A stretch of DNA of 64,000 nt from positions 682,001 through 746,000 of the forward strand of contig BCKT01000011.1 of the NCBI GenBank assembly GCA_003116875.1, read 5' to 3'. The stretch comes from Takashimella koratensis (taxonomy: Eukaryota; Basidiomycota; Tremellomycetes; Trichosporonales; Tetragoniomycetaceae). The notes beneath the pieces were generated by a model that was not told where the DNA came from, did no database searches, and saw only the letters and a list, made by a program, of their open reading frames with translations. Shown piece by piece: positions 42,018-53,800 of this stretch (its first letter is position 1; each line of letters starts with the position of its first letter). A program made the position numbers and the translations under genes.

Positions 42018-44804
42018 ATGTCATCAATCACCGACTCCCCTCGACCTCCTCGGGACCTCTCCACTCCCGACGGTGCCGCTTCTCAGGCTGAGCGACTGCG
42101 GCGACGCGAAGTGCGCGAGTCAGGGGTCGATCATAGCGTCCAGTCGCCAGACCCGGAAGTGCGCGCGCGGGACGAGGCGAGGGAACACGCTGTCGAATCT
42201 GGTGGACACCCAGGGGACGTGAACGGCGATGAAAAGGCAGAGGCCGAGGCGGTAGGGAAAGTCGGGAAGGTCAATGGGAATGGGAATGGGCATGAGCATG
42301 GGAGTGAGGGCGAGGATGGCGGAGAGGGAGAAGAGGGAGAGGAGGCTGAGAAGGATGTGATACCCAAAAGTGTGATGTCAGCAACAGCCGCGGGAACGGC
42401 AGTAGCCACGGGTATGCCAGAAACCCCTCAGAACCTCAGAGTCACCGACGACGAGAAGAGTGAGAAAGGAGAAAAGGGAGAGAAGAGCGAGAAAAGCGAG
42501 AAGGGGAGTAAGCGAGACAAAGACAAATCCAAGGCAAGAGTCAGAAGTCCACTGTTAGAAGCTTTGAAGCTCCCACCGATTGGAGACTTCAACCTCCCAA
42601 AACCGGTACAGATCAAGTAAGTAAAACGTGCAAGTTGTGTGCAACGGTCGCGCGGGGGGGTGTTGCTCCTTCCGCCTGAGACGTGAGAGTTTGGATGACT
42701 TACCATATGACAGATTCGCACCGTTGCATATCCCACCGCATAGGAGATGGCAAACAGCCGCTGTGGCGCTGTGGGCGTTGCTCCTTCCAATCAGCTTGAT
42801 CATCTTCCTCCTTGCTGCGTGAGTCCTCTCGAGCCATATATCGCTTTTTCTGCTCGCTACAAGTCCTGCCCTTCCCCTCCCCTCCCGCTTACTCCCTCCT
42901 CGTCCTATCCTTGGAGGTCTCGCTCTGATCGTAATCTGCGCTAACAACGACTGTTGCTTCATCGAACACAGATCGTTGCCCCCACTATGGGCAATCATCG
43001 TCCCATACCTCATCTGGGTCCAGTTTGACACGGCACCGGAGAAAGGAGGGAGGCCAAAAGAGTATGCAAGGCGGTTCTTTATCTGGAAGTACTTTGCAGG
43101 TGCGTGGAGACTTTGAAGCTTGATCGTCTTGGGAGAGAAAAGACTGAAGCTGATGTTGATTGCAGAGTATTACCCGTGTAGCATCGTCAAAGTGAGTCTC
43201 TGGTTATACGGCCACCCACCGAGAACTGCAACCCCCTCCACAGAAGGTCGCCTTCCATGGCCTTTATGTTGCTTTTTATGACTCCTCAGTGCACGCGCTA
43301 ACCACATTGATCAACGATACAGGAGTCGGACCTCCCTCCCGATCGCCCATATCTCTTCGGCTACCACCCGCACGGGATCATAGGAATGTGAGCAGCCTCT
43401 GCCTCTAGCGTCAAAATCTAGGTCGATCCCTTTAGTCATCTTCTCACCTCTAGCGTTGATCAAGAGCTGATCCACTATTCCCTCTACATACTAATAACTC
43501 AAAACCTGCAGGGGCGCGTTTGCGACGTTTGCGACAGAAGGGACGGGTTTCTCAGATTACTTTCCCGGCGTGAAACCTCATCTCCTTACTCTAGGTACGT
43601 CTCTTCTCCCGTCACTTCCATTACCTCGTCACACTCTTCACCTATCTTTTCCTCACCTGGCCCCACTTCAACTTCACCCTTTAACGCGTATCAGACACAA
43701 ACTTCAAGATTCCAATCTATCGCGACATCCTAATGATGCATGGGATCGCTTCCGTCTCGAAGAAATCATGCGCCAACATCCTCGCCAAGGGGCCCGGGAT
43801 CGCAATCGCCATTGTGATCGGAGGAGCAGCAGAGTCACTCGCTGCGCATCCGGGGACAAACGATTTGACACTCAGGAAGAGGTTTGGGTTTATTAAGATG
43901 GCTATAACGGCAGGAGCGGATCTAGTTCCCGTCTTCTCTTTTGGAGAGAACGATGTGAGTGAGGGAAGGAAGATGGATGTTAGCAGAGTGTATAAGTGGA
44001 GGTTGATGGTGCTGACTGAGGTGAAATCAGATTTACGACCAACTGTAAGTGCTCAATGGGGTTAGCCGAGGCAAGGATTAAGGATAGGACGGTGCACTGC
44101 ACAGAGAGGCGGAGGGAGCGAGGTCGAGAGAGTATCCTGACACGAATGACAGAGCAAATAACCCCGGGTCAACAGTATTCAAGTTGCAGAAAAGGTTTCA
44201 GAAGATGTTTGGGTTCACATTGCCTTTGTTCCATGGTCGAGGGTGAGTGAGCCAATGACGAGTAACCTTGTGCTTGGATTTGAATGGAGTCCCTTTTGTC
44301 ATGATCGTGTGCTGATTCGTGGCCCCTTCTCTTGTTCTTCAGCATTTTCAACTACAACTACGGACTGATGGTGAGCTCATCTGGCTGTTCCTTACCACCT
44401 CCCCTCAAAGTACTTTGTCTGACCGCTCTTTACAGCCCTTCCGCCACCCTATCGTTACTGTCGGTGAGTGGCGCAAGTCAGACGACTGCAATCCACGAGG
44501 ATATAGCGGATACCCTTGGCTCTTGACTGACTCTCTCCTTTTCTCTTTGCTCGCTCCAGTTGGAAGTCCCATTCGCGTAGAAAAAGACCCGAACCCTTCA
44601 CAGGAGACGATCCAGCGAATTCAAAAGCTGTACATTGACGAGCTGATGAGGTGAGTGATTGATTCAGTTGACTTCTTACCCCTCTCTTCTCAGGGGGCAA
44701 AAGACAGAAGGATGGGCAATGCTAATCTAGTGATCAGGATCTGGGACAAGTACAAGGACATTTACGCAAAGCACCGAACGAGAGAACTCACGCTGGTCGA
44801 GTAG
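42018..44804 (+). CDS. DGA1: Diacylglycerol O-acyltransferase 2 (Dga1), 13 exons
   Basis: Makes triacylglycerol from diacylglycerol and acyl-CoA at the ER and lipid droplets. Exons: 42018-42616, 42714-42818, 42972-43099, 43166-43191, 43323-43387, 43512-43594, 43695-43954, 44031-44044, 44153-44242, 44343-44370, 44436-44463, 44560-44650, 44738-44804; 1,584 nt, 527 residues. Family motifs: YLFGYHPHGIIGMGAFATFA (catalytic HPHG near residue 300), IPIYRDILMMHGIASVSKKS, GADLVPVFSFGENDIYDQL, FQKMFGFTLPLFHGRG, FNYNYGLM, PFRHPIVTVVGSPIRVEKDP. One or two membrane segments lie at about 208-255. The first 200 residues are an extra, very charged, disordered extension with KGEKGEKSEKSEKG repeats, absent from animal DGAT2. 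Exon 8 is a 14-nt microexon encoding IYDQ plus two bases. Confidence 0.96.
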
Positions 44805-45257
44805 GTGGAACATGTAAACACTGAGTAGTCGCGTGTATACGCAGATACACGCAAAGGCAGGGCAGAGGGCAAGAGGCAGGGGACAGCAAAGAGAATGGCG
44901 GAAGTAGGCTGTCAGAGAAGTTTATGGCCAATTTCATGTGGAGGGGCAGAAAGCGTGCACACACACGGTGGGCGGATTTGTATTTGCACTCGTAGAGACA
45001 AGAAAACGATGAAAATGAACACGTCGTCGTCCTTGTCTCGATCTCACTGAGAAGATTTACTCAACTTTTGGATGAACAGCTCTGTTGCCCCCTTGCTTGT
45101 TTCGACGAGTTCAAAACACGGAAAGTGAATCCATATACATTGTTGGTGTGAGCTATAGAAAAGCTGCTATCTAATATCTATGTACAGTACATACATCGGA
45201 GAAGACAGAGTTGGAAAAGAAACCAACTACTACTCTTCTTGGGTTAAAGTCTTGTCT
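44805..45257. other. Convergent intergenic region, DGA1 and lipid kinase
   Basis: About 450 bases between converging genes; should contain both 3' untranslated regions. Nothing further seen. Confidence 0.5.
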
Positions 45258-46917
45258 CTAGCCACAGACCCAGAACCCCTCTTTGGTACCTGACTCGGGC
45301 ACGAGCACCTGGACACTTGCGTAACCTCCCTCTGGGATGCGATGGAGCGACCCGTCTGCACAGACAATCTTGGCTTTGTCCGCGTCCCCACCTGCACCTT
45401 CTTTCCCTGCCTCCTCGCCTTGCTTGCCCCTCGCAGGGGTCCACTCGAACCCTCCGCACCGGAATACCTCCACAACGACATCTCCATCGCCCAACACGCT
45501 GGTCGCCGCGCTCGCGTCCGGGCCTGTCGGGTAAGTAAGGTACACATGTTCGCCTTCCTTGTATGCTGCACCAAAGACCTCTTGTACGCGTTTCGACCAA
45601 GCTTCGTTAGGCGGGGCCAGAGCGTTACCTTCCGAAGAAGCGGTGGTGGTCGAGCTGAGTGAAGCGACGTGAGCATCGCGAAGTGGCCGAGCGACGATGA
45701 TATCCATCGTAGGTGGTTGGGTGGAGGTGCTGCTTCCCGAGTCAGGAAGAGATTGGGAAGGAGGGACGAGGGATAGGGTCGGTGCGACGACGAATGTCTG
45801 TTCTAGGCGGGGACAGGTAGCGCTGCTCAGAAAGTACGTGAAGGGGCCGTCAAGGCTGAGTGAGCCGTCGGCTGAGGCGGACGAGGTGAATGGAGGTACG
45901 AATGTCTTTGTGTGTGGGTCAAATTGAACAACCGAGGTGATTCCAGGCTGTTCATTATGAGAAAGAGGGATGAGAACAGCAGTGGCGTCGAAAAAGACAC
46001 CAAGATTGGCAGCTGCGGCAACCTTGAACCGTTCTACGCCAGGGTACTCGTCCCGCAGCGCCTCTGAATCCGACAGGAGCGCCGCATGGAGCGACGTCGA
46101 CACGACAATATGTGAGACTGTGCTCTCGACGGCTGCGAGGGCGGTGGAGGTCGGGTCGGTGGAAGTGTCTTTGGAGCTAGGGTAGATCTGGGTAATGCTG
46201 ATAGGCAGTCGACGAGGCCGGGTGGCCGAGGAGGTAGGGGAAGAGGCGGAGGAGAGAGAGAGGAGGAGGGATGTGAGCGAGTGTCGAGCGGTCTCGTCGG
46301 CGAGAGGGATATGCGGACACAGATTCTCGATAGGGGTCGGGAAGAGGGAGTGGAATAGCGCGTTGGCCTGAAAGGGGAAGCGAGGTCAGAGCCGATAACC
46401 ACGCCAAATTGTCCTCAGAAGTCGTTGAGCTATTGGAAGGGAAGAGGGGACGTACAGTTCCCAAAGGGAGAATGGACAGCTCCCACTGTCCCCAGCCACG
46501 CTTCATTGATGTGCATCCACCAGTGTTCGTATCCACTAATGATTCTGCGACCCCCTCGATCATCTCGTGTGCTGTGCCGTCCCCACCACCGACAATGACA
46601 CGGATCACCTGGTCGCTGTGTCCTGTCGAGGAAGAGGACGAGGTGGAGGCGGTTAGGATGCGTTGGCCAATCCGCCCCGCGTCTCGGGGACTCGTCGTCG
46701 TATGGATTGTATAAGGTACATTGAGCGACTCGAGCAGCGGTACCACGTTGGCTTGGATGACTAGAGGTTGTTAGTGGTTGAGCCCAGGTGAAGCAAGGCG
46801 GACAGCTGGTTGGAAGAGTTGATACGCACATTCTGGAGCCTTGCCGTGTCCCGAGACGGGGTTGACGAGGATATGGTAGTGATAGCTGCTGAGAGCACTG
46901 CCTGCTTGTTCCCCCAT
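45258..46917 (-). CDS. Lipid kinase with DAGK catalytic domain, sphingosine/ceramide-kinase-like (3 exons)
   Basis: Exons 46917-46830, 46760-46456, 46367-45258; 500 residues. The DAGK/NAD-kinase fold nucleotide-binding loop is present: YHILVNPVSGHGKAPE near the N-terminus, VIRVIVGGGDGTAHEMIEGV (the GGDGT signature), and ILPLGTANALFHSLFP. The C-terminal lobe holds Ser/Thr-rich inserts and a beta-rich end (GDGDVVVEVFRCGGFEWTPA ... EGFWVC). Long-chain-base kinases and diacylglycerol kinases share these motifs, so the lipid substrate is not settled. The typical sphingosine-kinase N-terminal extension is missing, which could mean a soluble, short form, or that the start lies in an upstream exon. 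ATG at 46917 precedes the domain by only 15 residues. It shares a divergent promoter with the RING gene at 47391. Confidence 0.85.
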
Positions 46918-47390
46918 GCCTGCGAGTTGAGGTAGGATAGCTGTTGGGTGGATGGATGGGTCAACCAGAGGGGACCGAAGGAAGCCAAGACGACAGGTGA
47001 CGCAAGCAGGTCACGTGACCACCTGCTGTCATTTAGAGTTTGATGCCACGTGGGAGACGATGGTGAAAACAACAACGGCTCGCTGGACTTGGAATTTCAT
47101 CTTCTCATCTCTTCTCCTCTCTCCATCCCAAATCACCTACATCCCATTCACTACCAATCCATCTTCATACTTACCCCAAACCACCCACAATAGACGTATT
47201 CAAACCCAGCGAACACACCTATCACCTTTTCACGGCGCCTTTGGGCTCCCACCTCTCCCTCTTCTCTCCCACCCTTCCCACGCTCACGCGTCTTGCGTCT
47301 GGCATCCTCTCCTCATCCATCCGTCCTCCCAACCTACCAAACAACGACCTACGACGCGATATTCGATCACGAGCCTCGTTAAAAGCCACC
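46918..47390. promoter_or_regulatory. Divergent promoter of lipid kinase and TRAIP-like gene
   Basis: 473 bases between divergent starts. Contains a perfect 12-bp palindrome GGTCACGTGACC at 47009-47020 and a second CACGTG in GCCACGTGGG at 47047-47052. The right half is a C/T-rich leader of the plus-strand gene. Confidence 0.55.
47009..47020. promoter_or_regulatory. Palindromic E-box GGTCACGTGACC
   Basis: Perfect 12-bp inverted repeat centred on CACGTG, 92 bp from the lipid-kinase start. Its first ten bases equal the element in the ELP1/EMC3 promoter. Probably a bHLH (Cbf1-like) site. Confidence 0.55.
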
Positions 47391-50112
47391 ATGAGCGCGC
47401 GGTATCGGCTCGAGGACGCGTTCTGCACAATATGCCATGACCAGCTCTTCGAGAACTATGACGATGTGGAAGAAGAGATGCCCATCGCGGCCCCTGACTG
47501 TGGTGAGTGAGAAACCACCACCTATTGCTCTCTACGACTTCCTTGCCGTCTTCTTGCTGCAATCATCTCACTGACATACCATCTAGGCCATGTCTTCCAT
47601 CAGGAGTGTCTTCAAAAATGGTTCCGGAACCAGGAAGAGGAGTACATCGACAGAATGGCTCCTTTTCGAGCACACGGCGACCCACCATACACCGCCGAGG
47701 ACGCGCCCGTCGAGTGTCCTACATGCCGAACTGAATGCATGGCCGATATCGAATCGGGTGTAGCGGTTGTACACCGTCTATTTATCACCTTCAGAGAGCC
47801 AGAGGAATCACGCGCTCCGTCGCCGGAGCAAGACAAAGAACTCGAACAGAGCGTGTCGGAGAGAAGGGAGGCAAAGAACCGAGAGAGAGAGGAGAGTGAG
47901 AGGTTTGGCCTCGCGAGAGGTGCAAAGGGCATGACAGCCGAGGTTGATGGGATGAACGCGCATACAGCGGAGGAGGATGTGGATGGAATGGTCAATCGGG
48001 CAAAGACATTGAGAGATAACATGATTGAGTCGAAAGCGGCTCAAGCGTACAAGGTGAGTGAAATTCGAGTCCGGTCTGTCTGAATGAAATCGTTTTCTCA
48101 CTCTGACCCACTCCTCCCTTTCTGTAGAAATACGCCGAAACACTCTCTACCGCACTCGACAACTTCTCGGCGCGTCTCACGAGTCACCCACTCATCGCCA
48201 CTATGAAAGAGCAAGCTGTTGTAGCGGCGGCCGAGCGCGAGCGACTGAAGATGGCGTATGCGCGAGAACTCTCGGCGTACGAGGAGCTCAAGAAGAAGTC
48301 AGTTGTAGCGGACAGGCAGCTGCGACAAGCGCAAGATACCGCGCAGACTTTGCAGCGAGAATACAACAAGGAGAAAGTTGCGCGGAAGGAGTCGAAGAAA
48401 CAGTCGGATGAGAGAATCAATGAGCTCGTAAAGGCCAAGGATAACATCCTTCGGTAAGTGGAAACTTTTGAGGTGTAGTGAGTGGAACAGTAGCTAATGA
48501 TTCTCGGCTCGTCGTATTGATGAGTAGGCAACTCCAAGCGGAAGTAGGTAAGACGGAGGAGCTTGAGCAGCAACTGTCTGAGCGTACTCGACAGCTCAAG
48601 CGACAGAAGCAACTCGTGAGTCTCTGAAGCTTCGTCTTCTCATCATATGCTAATTCGACCTTCCCCATCTTCCAGTCTGAAGCTCGAAAGGGTCGTCCCA
48701 CCGAGTTGGAGGAGCTGCGAGCGGAGAATGAGCGTCTGCAACTTTTGTTGTCTCGTTCAAACCGTCTCTCTACCGTCAACGACATCCCCGTCGTTCGCCG
48801 TAAGCGCCAAATCGACTCAGACGACGAGAGCGATTCGCTCATCGAGGAGCAATTGATGGGGGCGGACAGCGATGGGATGGAGTCGGACATGCTCGCCGGT
48901 AGGGCGACCAAGGCTGGCGAGGAAGACGAGTCGCTCCAGATCGACATGCCGTCGTTCTCGGATCCTAGTGAGCGTCGACACGTCAAATCGGTGACGGCAA
49001 GCACATATGTCTTTGACCAAAGCGCCGGTTTCGTCGGCGCGTCCACATCGACCCGTGCTCCCAAGCGAAGCAGATTCTTCCATCATGTCGACTCCAACGA
49101 CCACGATAACAGCAGTGTTAATAACGCTTCAGCTGGGCCGTTGAGGTCGGCAAACACCAGCAGGACGAATCCGTTCCCGACCACGCGGGACGAGGCGGCT
49201 CGAAAGAGAGAGCTGCGACCGTCGCCGTTAATCGCTCCGCGTCCCGTGCGACCGCATTCTGCCGTCGCTAATTGGGAGCGCGTGTTAAACCGGCCCCAGC
49301 AATCTCGCGCCGAGAACCACTCTACCACTCCTCGGCGCTACAGCGAGCCGGAATCGCCCCGGTACTCCCCAGCCTCGCCCGTCCTCGAGCCGAAATCGCC
49401 TCGGTACTCTCCAGCCTCACCCGTCCTCGTACCAAACTCTCCCGAGCTCGAAACGTCCTCGGACCCACTCGCTCCGTCTTCTCCGGCTCCGCCTGCCCCG
49501 CGTCGCGTACCCTCGTATGCTGCGAGCCGCCTTACGAGACCAGCTGGAAGCACCTTGAGCGCCTCGGGTTTGCACGCTCCCACGCATCGTGTCGGTAGCG
49601 GTACTGGTTCGTCGAACCAACAGTCACGATACTACGATGCGGTCATCGACATGACGAATTCGAGCCCCGAGCCGAACAGGGTGCTGGTTCCTCCTTCCAG
49701 CCAATCACGCCCACAGCGACTGCCGCCTTTGTCGCACTTAGTGCGGGATCTGGAGAGTGTCCCTGAGCCTGTGTTTGGGGGTAGGATGAGGTCAGGAACG
49801 AGGACCGGCGAGCGAACCGATGTGATCCTCGCGCAAATGTTAAAGAAACGAGATGGTACCACCGCTGGACCGTCAGGTAAGTCAGGAGCTGCGCGTAGGC
49901 ACAGTGGGATATCGGTTAATTCCCGTAACCCACTGCAGCCCAGGCGTGATTCTGAACAAGTATTAGAGACTGCCAGGGTAAGTGTGATGGGTGTGGGAAC
50001 GAGTGCAAGAGAGAAAGGGAGATCGACGGCGCAGGTGTTAGGAATAGCGGATAGGAATGGACGGCCAGTGAAGGGGGCTGTATCGGGTGCGAAGATGAAG
50101 AGGAGAGCGTGA
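47391..50112 (+). CDS. TRAIP-like RING-H2 E3 ubiquitin ligase with coiled coil (5 exons)
   Basis: Exons 47391-47502, 47587-48053, 48128-48453, 48528-48615, 48676-50112; 809 residues. RING-H2 at residues 12-84: CTIC, CGHVFHQEC, CPTC, in the same spacing pattern as animal TRAIP, a ligase acting on stalled replisomes and DNA-protein crosslinks. A coiled coil follows at about 200-340 (ELSAYEELKKKS, ELEELRAENERLQLLL), then a disordered Ser/Pro/Arg-rich tail. Within it is a duplicated RYSPASPV segment (SPRYSPASPVLEPKSP then SPRYSPASPVLVP) like the RNA polymerase II CTD heptad. The tail ends KMKRRA. I found no PCNA-binding PIP box of the animal type, so TRAIP identity rests on RING plus coiled coil and size. 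ATG at 47391 sits in GCCACCATGAG, an excellent start. Confidence 0.85.
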
Positions 50113-50869
50113 GGTGACGTTGAGAGTGTGGGAGGAGCGGTCGGAAGTGGTGAGACGAGGGGTGACGAGTCGGTGAAGAGGTGGTGAAGAGTCGACGTGC
50201 TGGGGCTCGGGCTGGATTTGGGACTTTGCGGATGCTTCTTTTCCTTCTCTTAGGCTTTTGGACATTTGATTTCCTTGTACATGTTTTCGGTCCTCTTATA
50301 GGACTAGCAGTGTATCGCTAGAACATTATTCTGTTTCCACCAAAATCGTCACTTGTAGATACATAGTCGACATGGTCACCTGTAGATAATCGTTACCTGT
50401 TCATGTTCTCGGTGCTTGTAGTCAGCCGAACCTGGCGTTGTTGTTCCCTGTGCAGATACGTAGGTTATAGGGATTGGCGGCCTGTGTCATAGGCATGGAA
50501 GGAGAGAGGAGGCCCGATGTGGGTCGTTGGTAGCATGTAGCTATTGTGCTTGATACTCTCAAGTCGGTGGGTTCCTACAACGAGGATGCCATGTCAGTCC
50601 CCTCGTGCTGGGGAGGAAAGGGAGAAAAGGGGCAGCGGACTAGTACTCAGACTATGAGGATTGCTCTCATCGTCGTTTCACTCGGGCACCTGTTGGGTTT
50701 GGCCACACTTACACGAGCGATGCAGAATGCCTACAAGTCTACAAGTTATGATGTAGGTATATATATAGTACAAGTACAAGAACCCAGCCCCGCTGTTTTC
50801 TTCCTCCTCCCATCGCCTCCCATTGCCTCGATCCTCCGACCCCAGCCCGGACTCTTCTCGCCCAGCCGT
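50113..50869. other. Convergent intergenic region, TRAIP-like gene and SCM3
   Basis: About 750 bases between converging stops; TGTAGATA-rich 3' flank of the RING gene, an alternating TATATATATAG near 50760. No gene seen. Confidence 0.45.
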
Positions 50870-53800
50870 TTACCCAACGCGATCGACTACACTACTCTCG
50901 CGCCATAACCTCCCCACATCACCCGCATCGTCGTCCAACCCCCATTCCAGCTCCGATCCAATATCTTCATCCATCCCATTCGCTACATATTCGGTCCTGC
51001 TTTCGAGACGAGAGCGTTTCCTCGCGAATCCCGATATGGACCCCTCATCGAACTCGGCAAGGCCATCGACAGTCATGCTACCTGAGCTCGAGATCTTGGT
51101 CGTTGGTCGTGGCCCCGATCGTAGAGGAGATGAGAATGACAACGAGCTCCGACCCGCTCGATTCGTACGTTTCGACGCAGGGTCAGATTTGAATCCTATA
51201 GGACCGGGTGAAGATCGCGCCATGGGGATAGGAGACGAGTACCTGCCTCTCCTCGTGTCCATCGATACAGACTGAGACCTTGACCTTGACCTCGCAGCAC
51301 GCAATTTTGCCCGCGCTCTCAAGAAAGCGGGGGTGAATGTAGTGTAAACGATTTCTGGCCGGTCGTCATCGTCGTCTTCTTCTTCTTCTTCTTCTTCCTC
51401 CTCTTCCTCCTTCTCCTCCTCTTCGTGATCGTTGTACTTTCCAAGCACGTCGTCATCGCTATCCTCTTCGTCGTCGTCCATCTCGATCGCTTTACGTTTC
51501 AACGGTGACTCGCTCAACGTCCTTCCATATCGCACCCCTGACCCAGTTCCGCCTCGTCTAGGCGTCGGCGAAGTCGGTTCGTCCGAGTTCAGAGTGTACC
51601 TCGATAACATACGAGAGGGGCTACTGAGGCCCCTTCCCTCTGATGCGCGATTCGGGACTGGGGGAGGCAACATGAGCCCCATCCTAGGTGATGATGCGAT
51701 TGCGCCAAGACTAATGCCGCCGATACCGCCGGTACGCGCGACGGGAGGGACGAGCGGTGATGAAGTGATAGACAGGTTGGCGGATGGAGACCGAGAAGTT
51801 GCTGGCGAGCTGATAGGTAAATGTCTGTGAGGGGCGACCCTCTCAAATGGGTCTGAGGAAGGAAGGTGGATCGGTGATCGAGGGAGTAAGAACGATGCTG
51901 CCTGGAACCTCGGTGTCGGACTCAATTCTTCATCGGTTTCCTCATCGAGGCTCTGAGTCGTGGACAGAGCAGAACGCATAGCAGCGCTAGCACCGAACGG
52001 GACCTGAACCATTGATGGAGAAGGGGAGAGGGACGAGCCTGCCGCGTCAGGAGTCGCAGACGGTGGCGGCGTAGGTCGTTGATGTACCGCATTCACTGTA
52101 TCTGCTAGGATCTTGGAAGGCTGTTTGTCGATATCGCTAGTGGATTGGGGCGGAGACGATGGAGGAAGCGAGAGAGGAGAGACCATCGCTGAATTGTAGT
52201 CTGTATCGCCCTGGTCAACGCTATTCTTCTCTCCCAGGGGAGCACCGCGGTCGCGTAAATCCGTCGACCACCATCGTCGTGCCGAGGGTTGAGAGGCAGC
52301 GATCGTCACAGGTCGGGGTCGAATCGAGTCGACCTGTGACGAAGCCGGCCTGTCCGCATCCGTGCCTGCGTTCGCGGTTGAAGCGGTCGTGGTCGAAGTC
52401 GTAGTAGTGGACGTGGTTGAGGTGGTGATGTTGGTGGTGGTAGGTCCGCCGGCATCAGCAGAGTCCGAGGGAGCCGGTGGGGGAGTGAAGATTACTCTTG
52501 ATCTATTGGCCTGGGCAACAACGATTGCGTTCGCTTCACGTGCGGATTCACCTGCCGTTGCGTCCTGAACCATCTCGCTCGACTGCCTTCGGCCTGCCAT
52601 TGATGGTCGCCCGCCTCGGCCCCGCTTTCCTTTGAACCCCCGTTTAGAGCCTTCCGCCAACGTTCGTAATTCGATCCCAGACCTCGTCTCTCTGATTCTC
52701 AGAGCACTCTCTCCTCCTTCATCTCCTACCCCACCCTCCGCCGTCGATGTTACTTCCTCACGCTCTCCTTCTCGCGGTACACTTTGTCCAACCCGTTTCT
52801 CCAATCGACACTTGGACCACTTGTTCCTCCCCTTGCACCACTTCGCATACCTCGCTCTCTCCCCACCTGCCGCGACGCACAAGCGACAGGTGAAGTAGTG
52901 CACTTGGTCGGGGTGGTTGCTGTGTGCGGTTCGGCGGAGGTGAGGGAGGTACGGCGAGTCCTGGTCACGCGCGCCCTCGGGTGGTCCTTCGTGCTGTTCG
53001 GACGCGAGGTGAAGGTCGGTATCGTCCAGCCCTTCGGCAGAGGACGGAGGGGTGGGGACCGTGACGGGGCCGGGAGTGGGAACGGTCGAGGTGGCTACAG
53101 CTGCGGCGTTGAGCGCAGAAGCGACATTGGCGATCGCAGTAGCCATCAACCTGTTTGGCTCGCCATCCACATCGCCCGAGTCGAGATATTTGCATTTAAC
53201 CCCGCTTCTGCGCCCCGGACAAAACGAAGCGCTGTCTCGCCTCTCGCCACCGGCCTCCAAGCACTGAAGACAAAGCTTTCTCGGTCGCCCTTTGCGAGAC
53301 TTTCCAACACCCTCGGTCGGCGTTGTCGGTGTCATCGGCGTCGCTGCCTGAGCCCAAGCCCGCACCGGCACCTGCGCTGGCGTCGACGTGAGCGTTGGCG
53401 GTGGAAGGAGAGCCTGGAGTCGAGGGTGGGTAAACGAACTCGTTTCAACGGGATTCACACTGGCCGTTCTTGCCGTCCTCATCCTTATGAGTCTTCCCGG
53501 CGCAGACTCCACTTGGATCGGGTCAACCGTTTGCGCTCGACGCACTCCGTCCACTGACATTGGAGTCGTCGGCGATCCCAACCCCACAGTCGCTGCCCGT
53601 GACTTTGACCTGGACCTCGACCTGACCGGCGAGGGATTGAACGAACATAGCGCAGGCTTGACTCTCCCTGCGCAGTACTCTGCCAACTCGGCCCTCTTCC
53701 CACCCGCCACGAAACACAAGTGGCACCGGCGATACCCCCTTTTCGTGCTCCGCATCAGTCTGTCGGCGAGGTACCGCAACGAAGGCTTCTCGTCTCCCGC

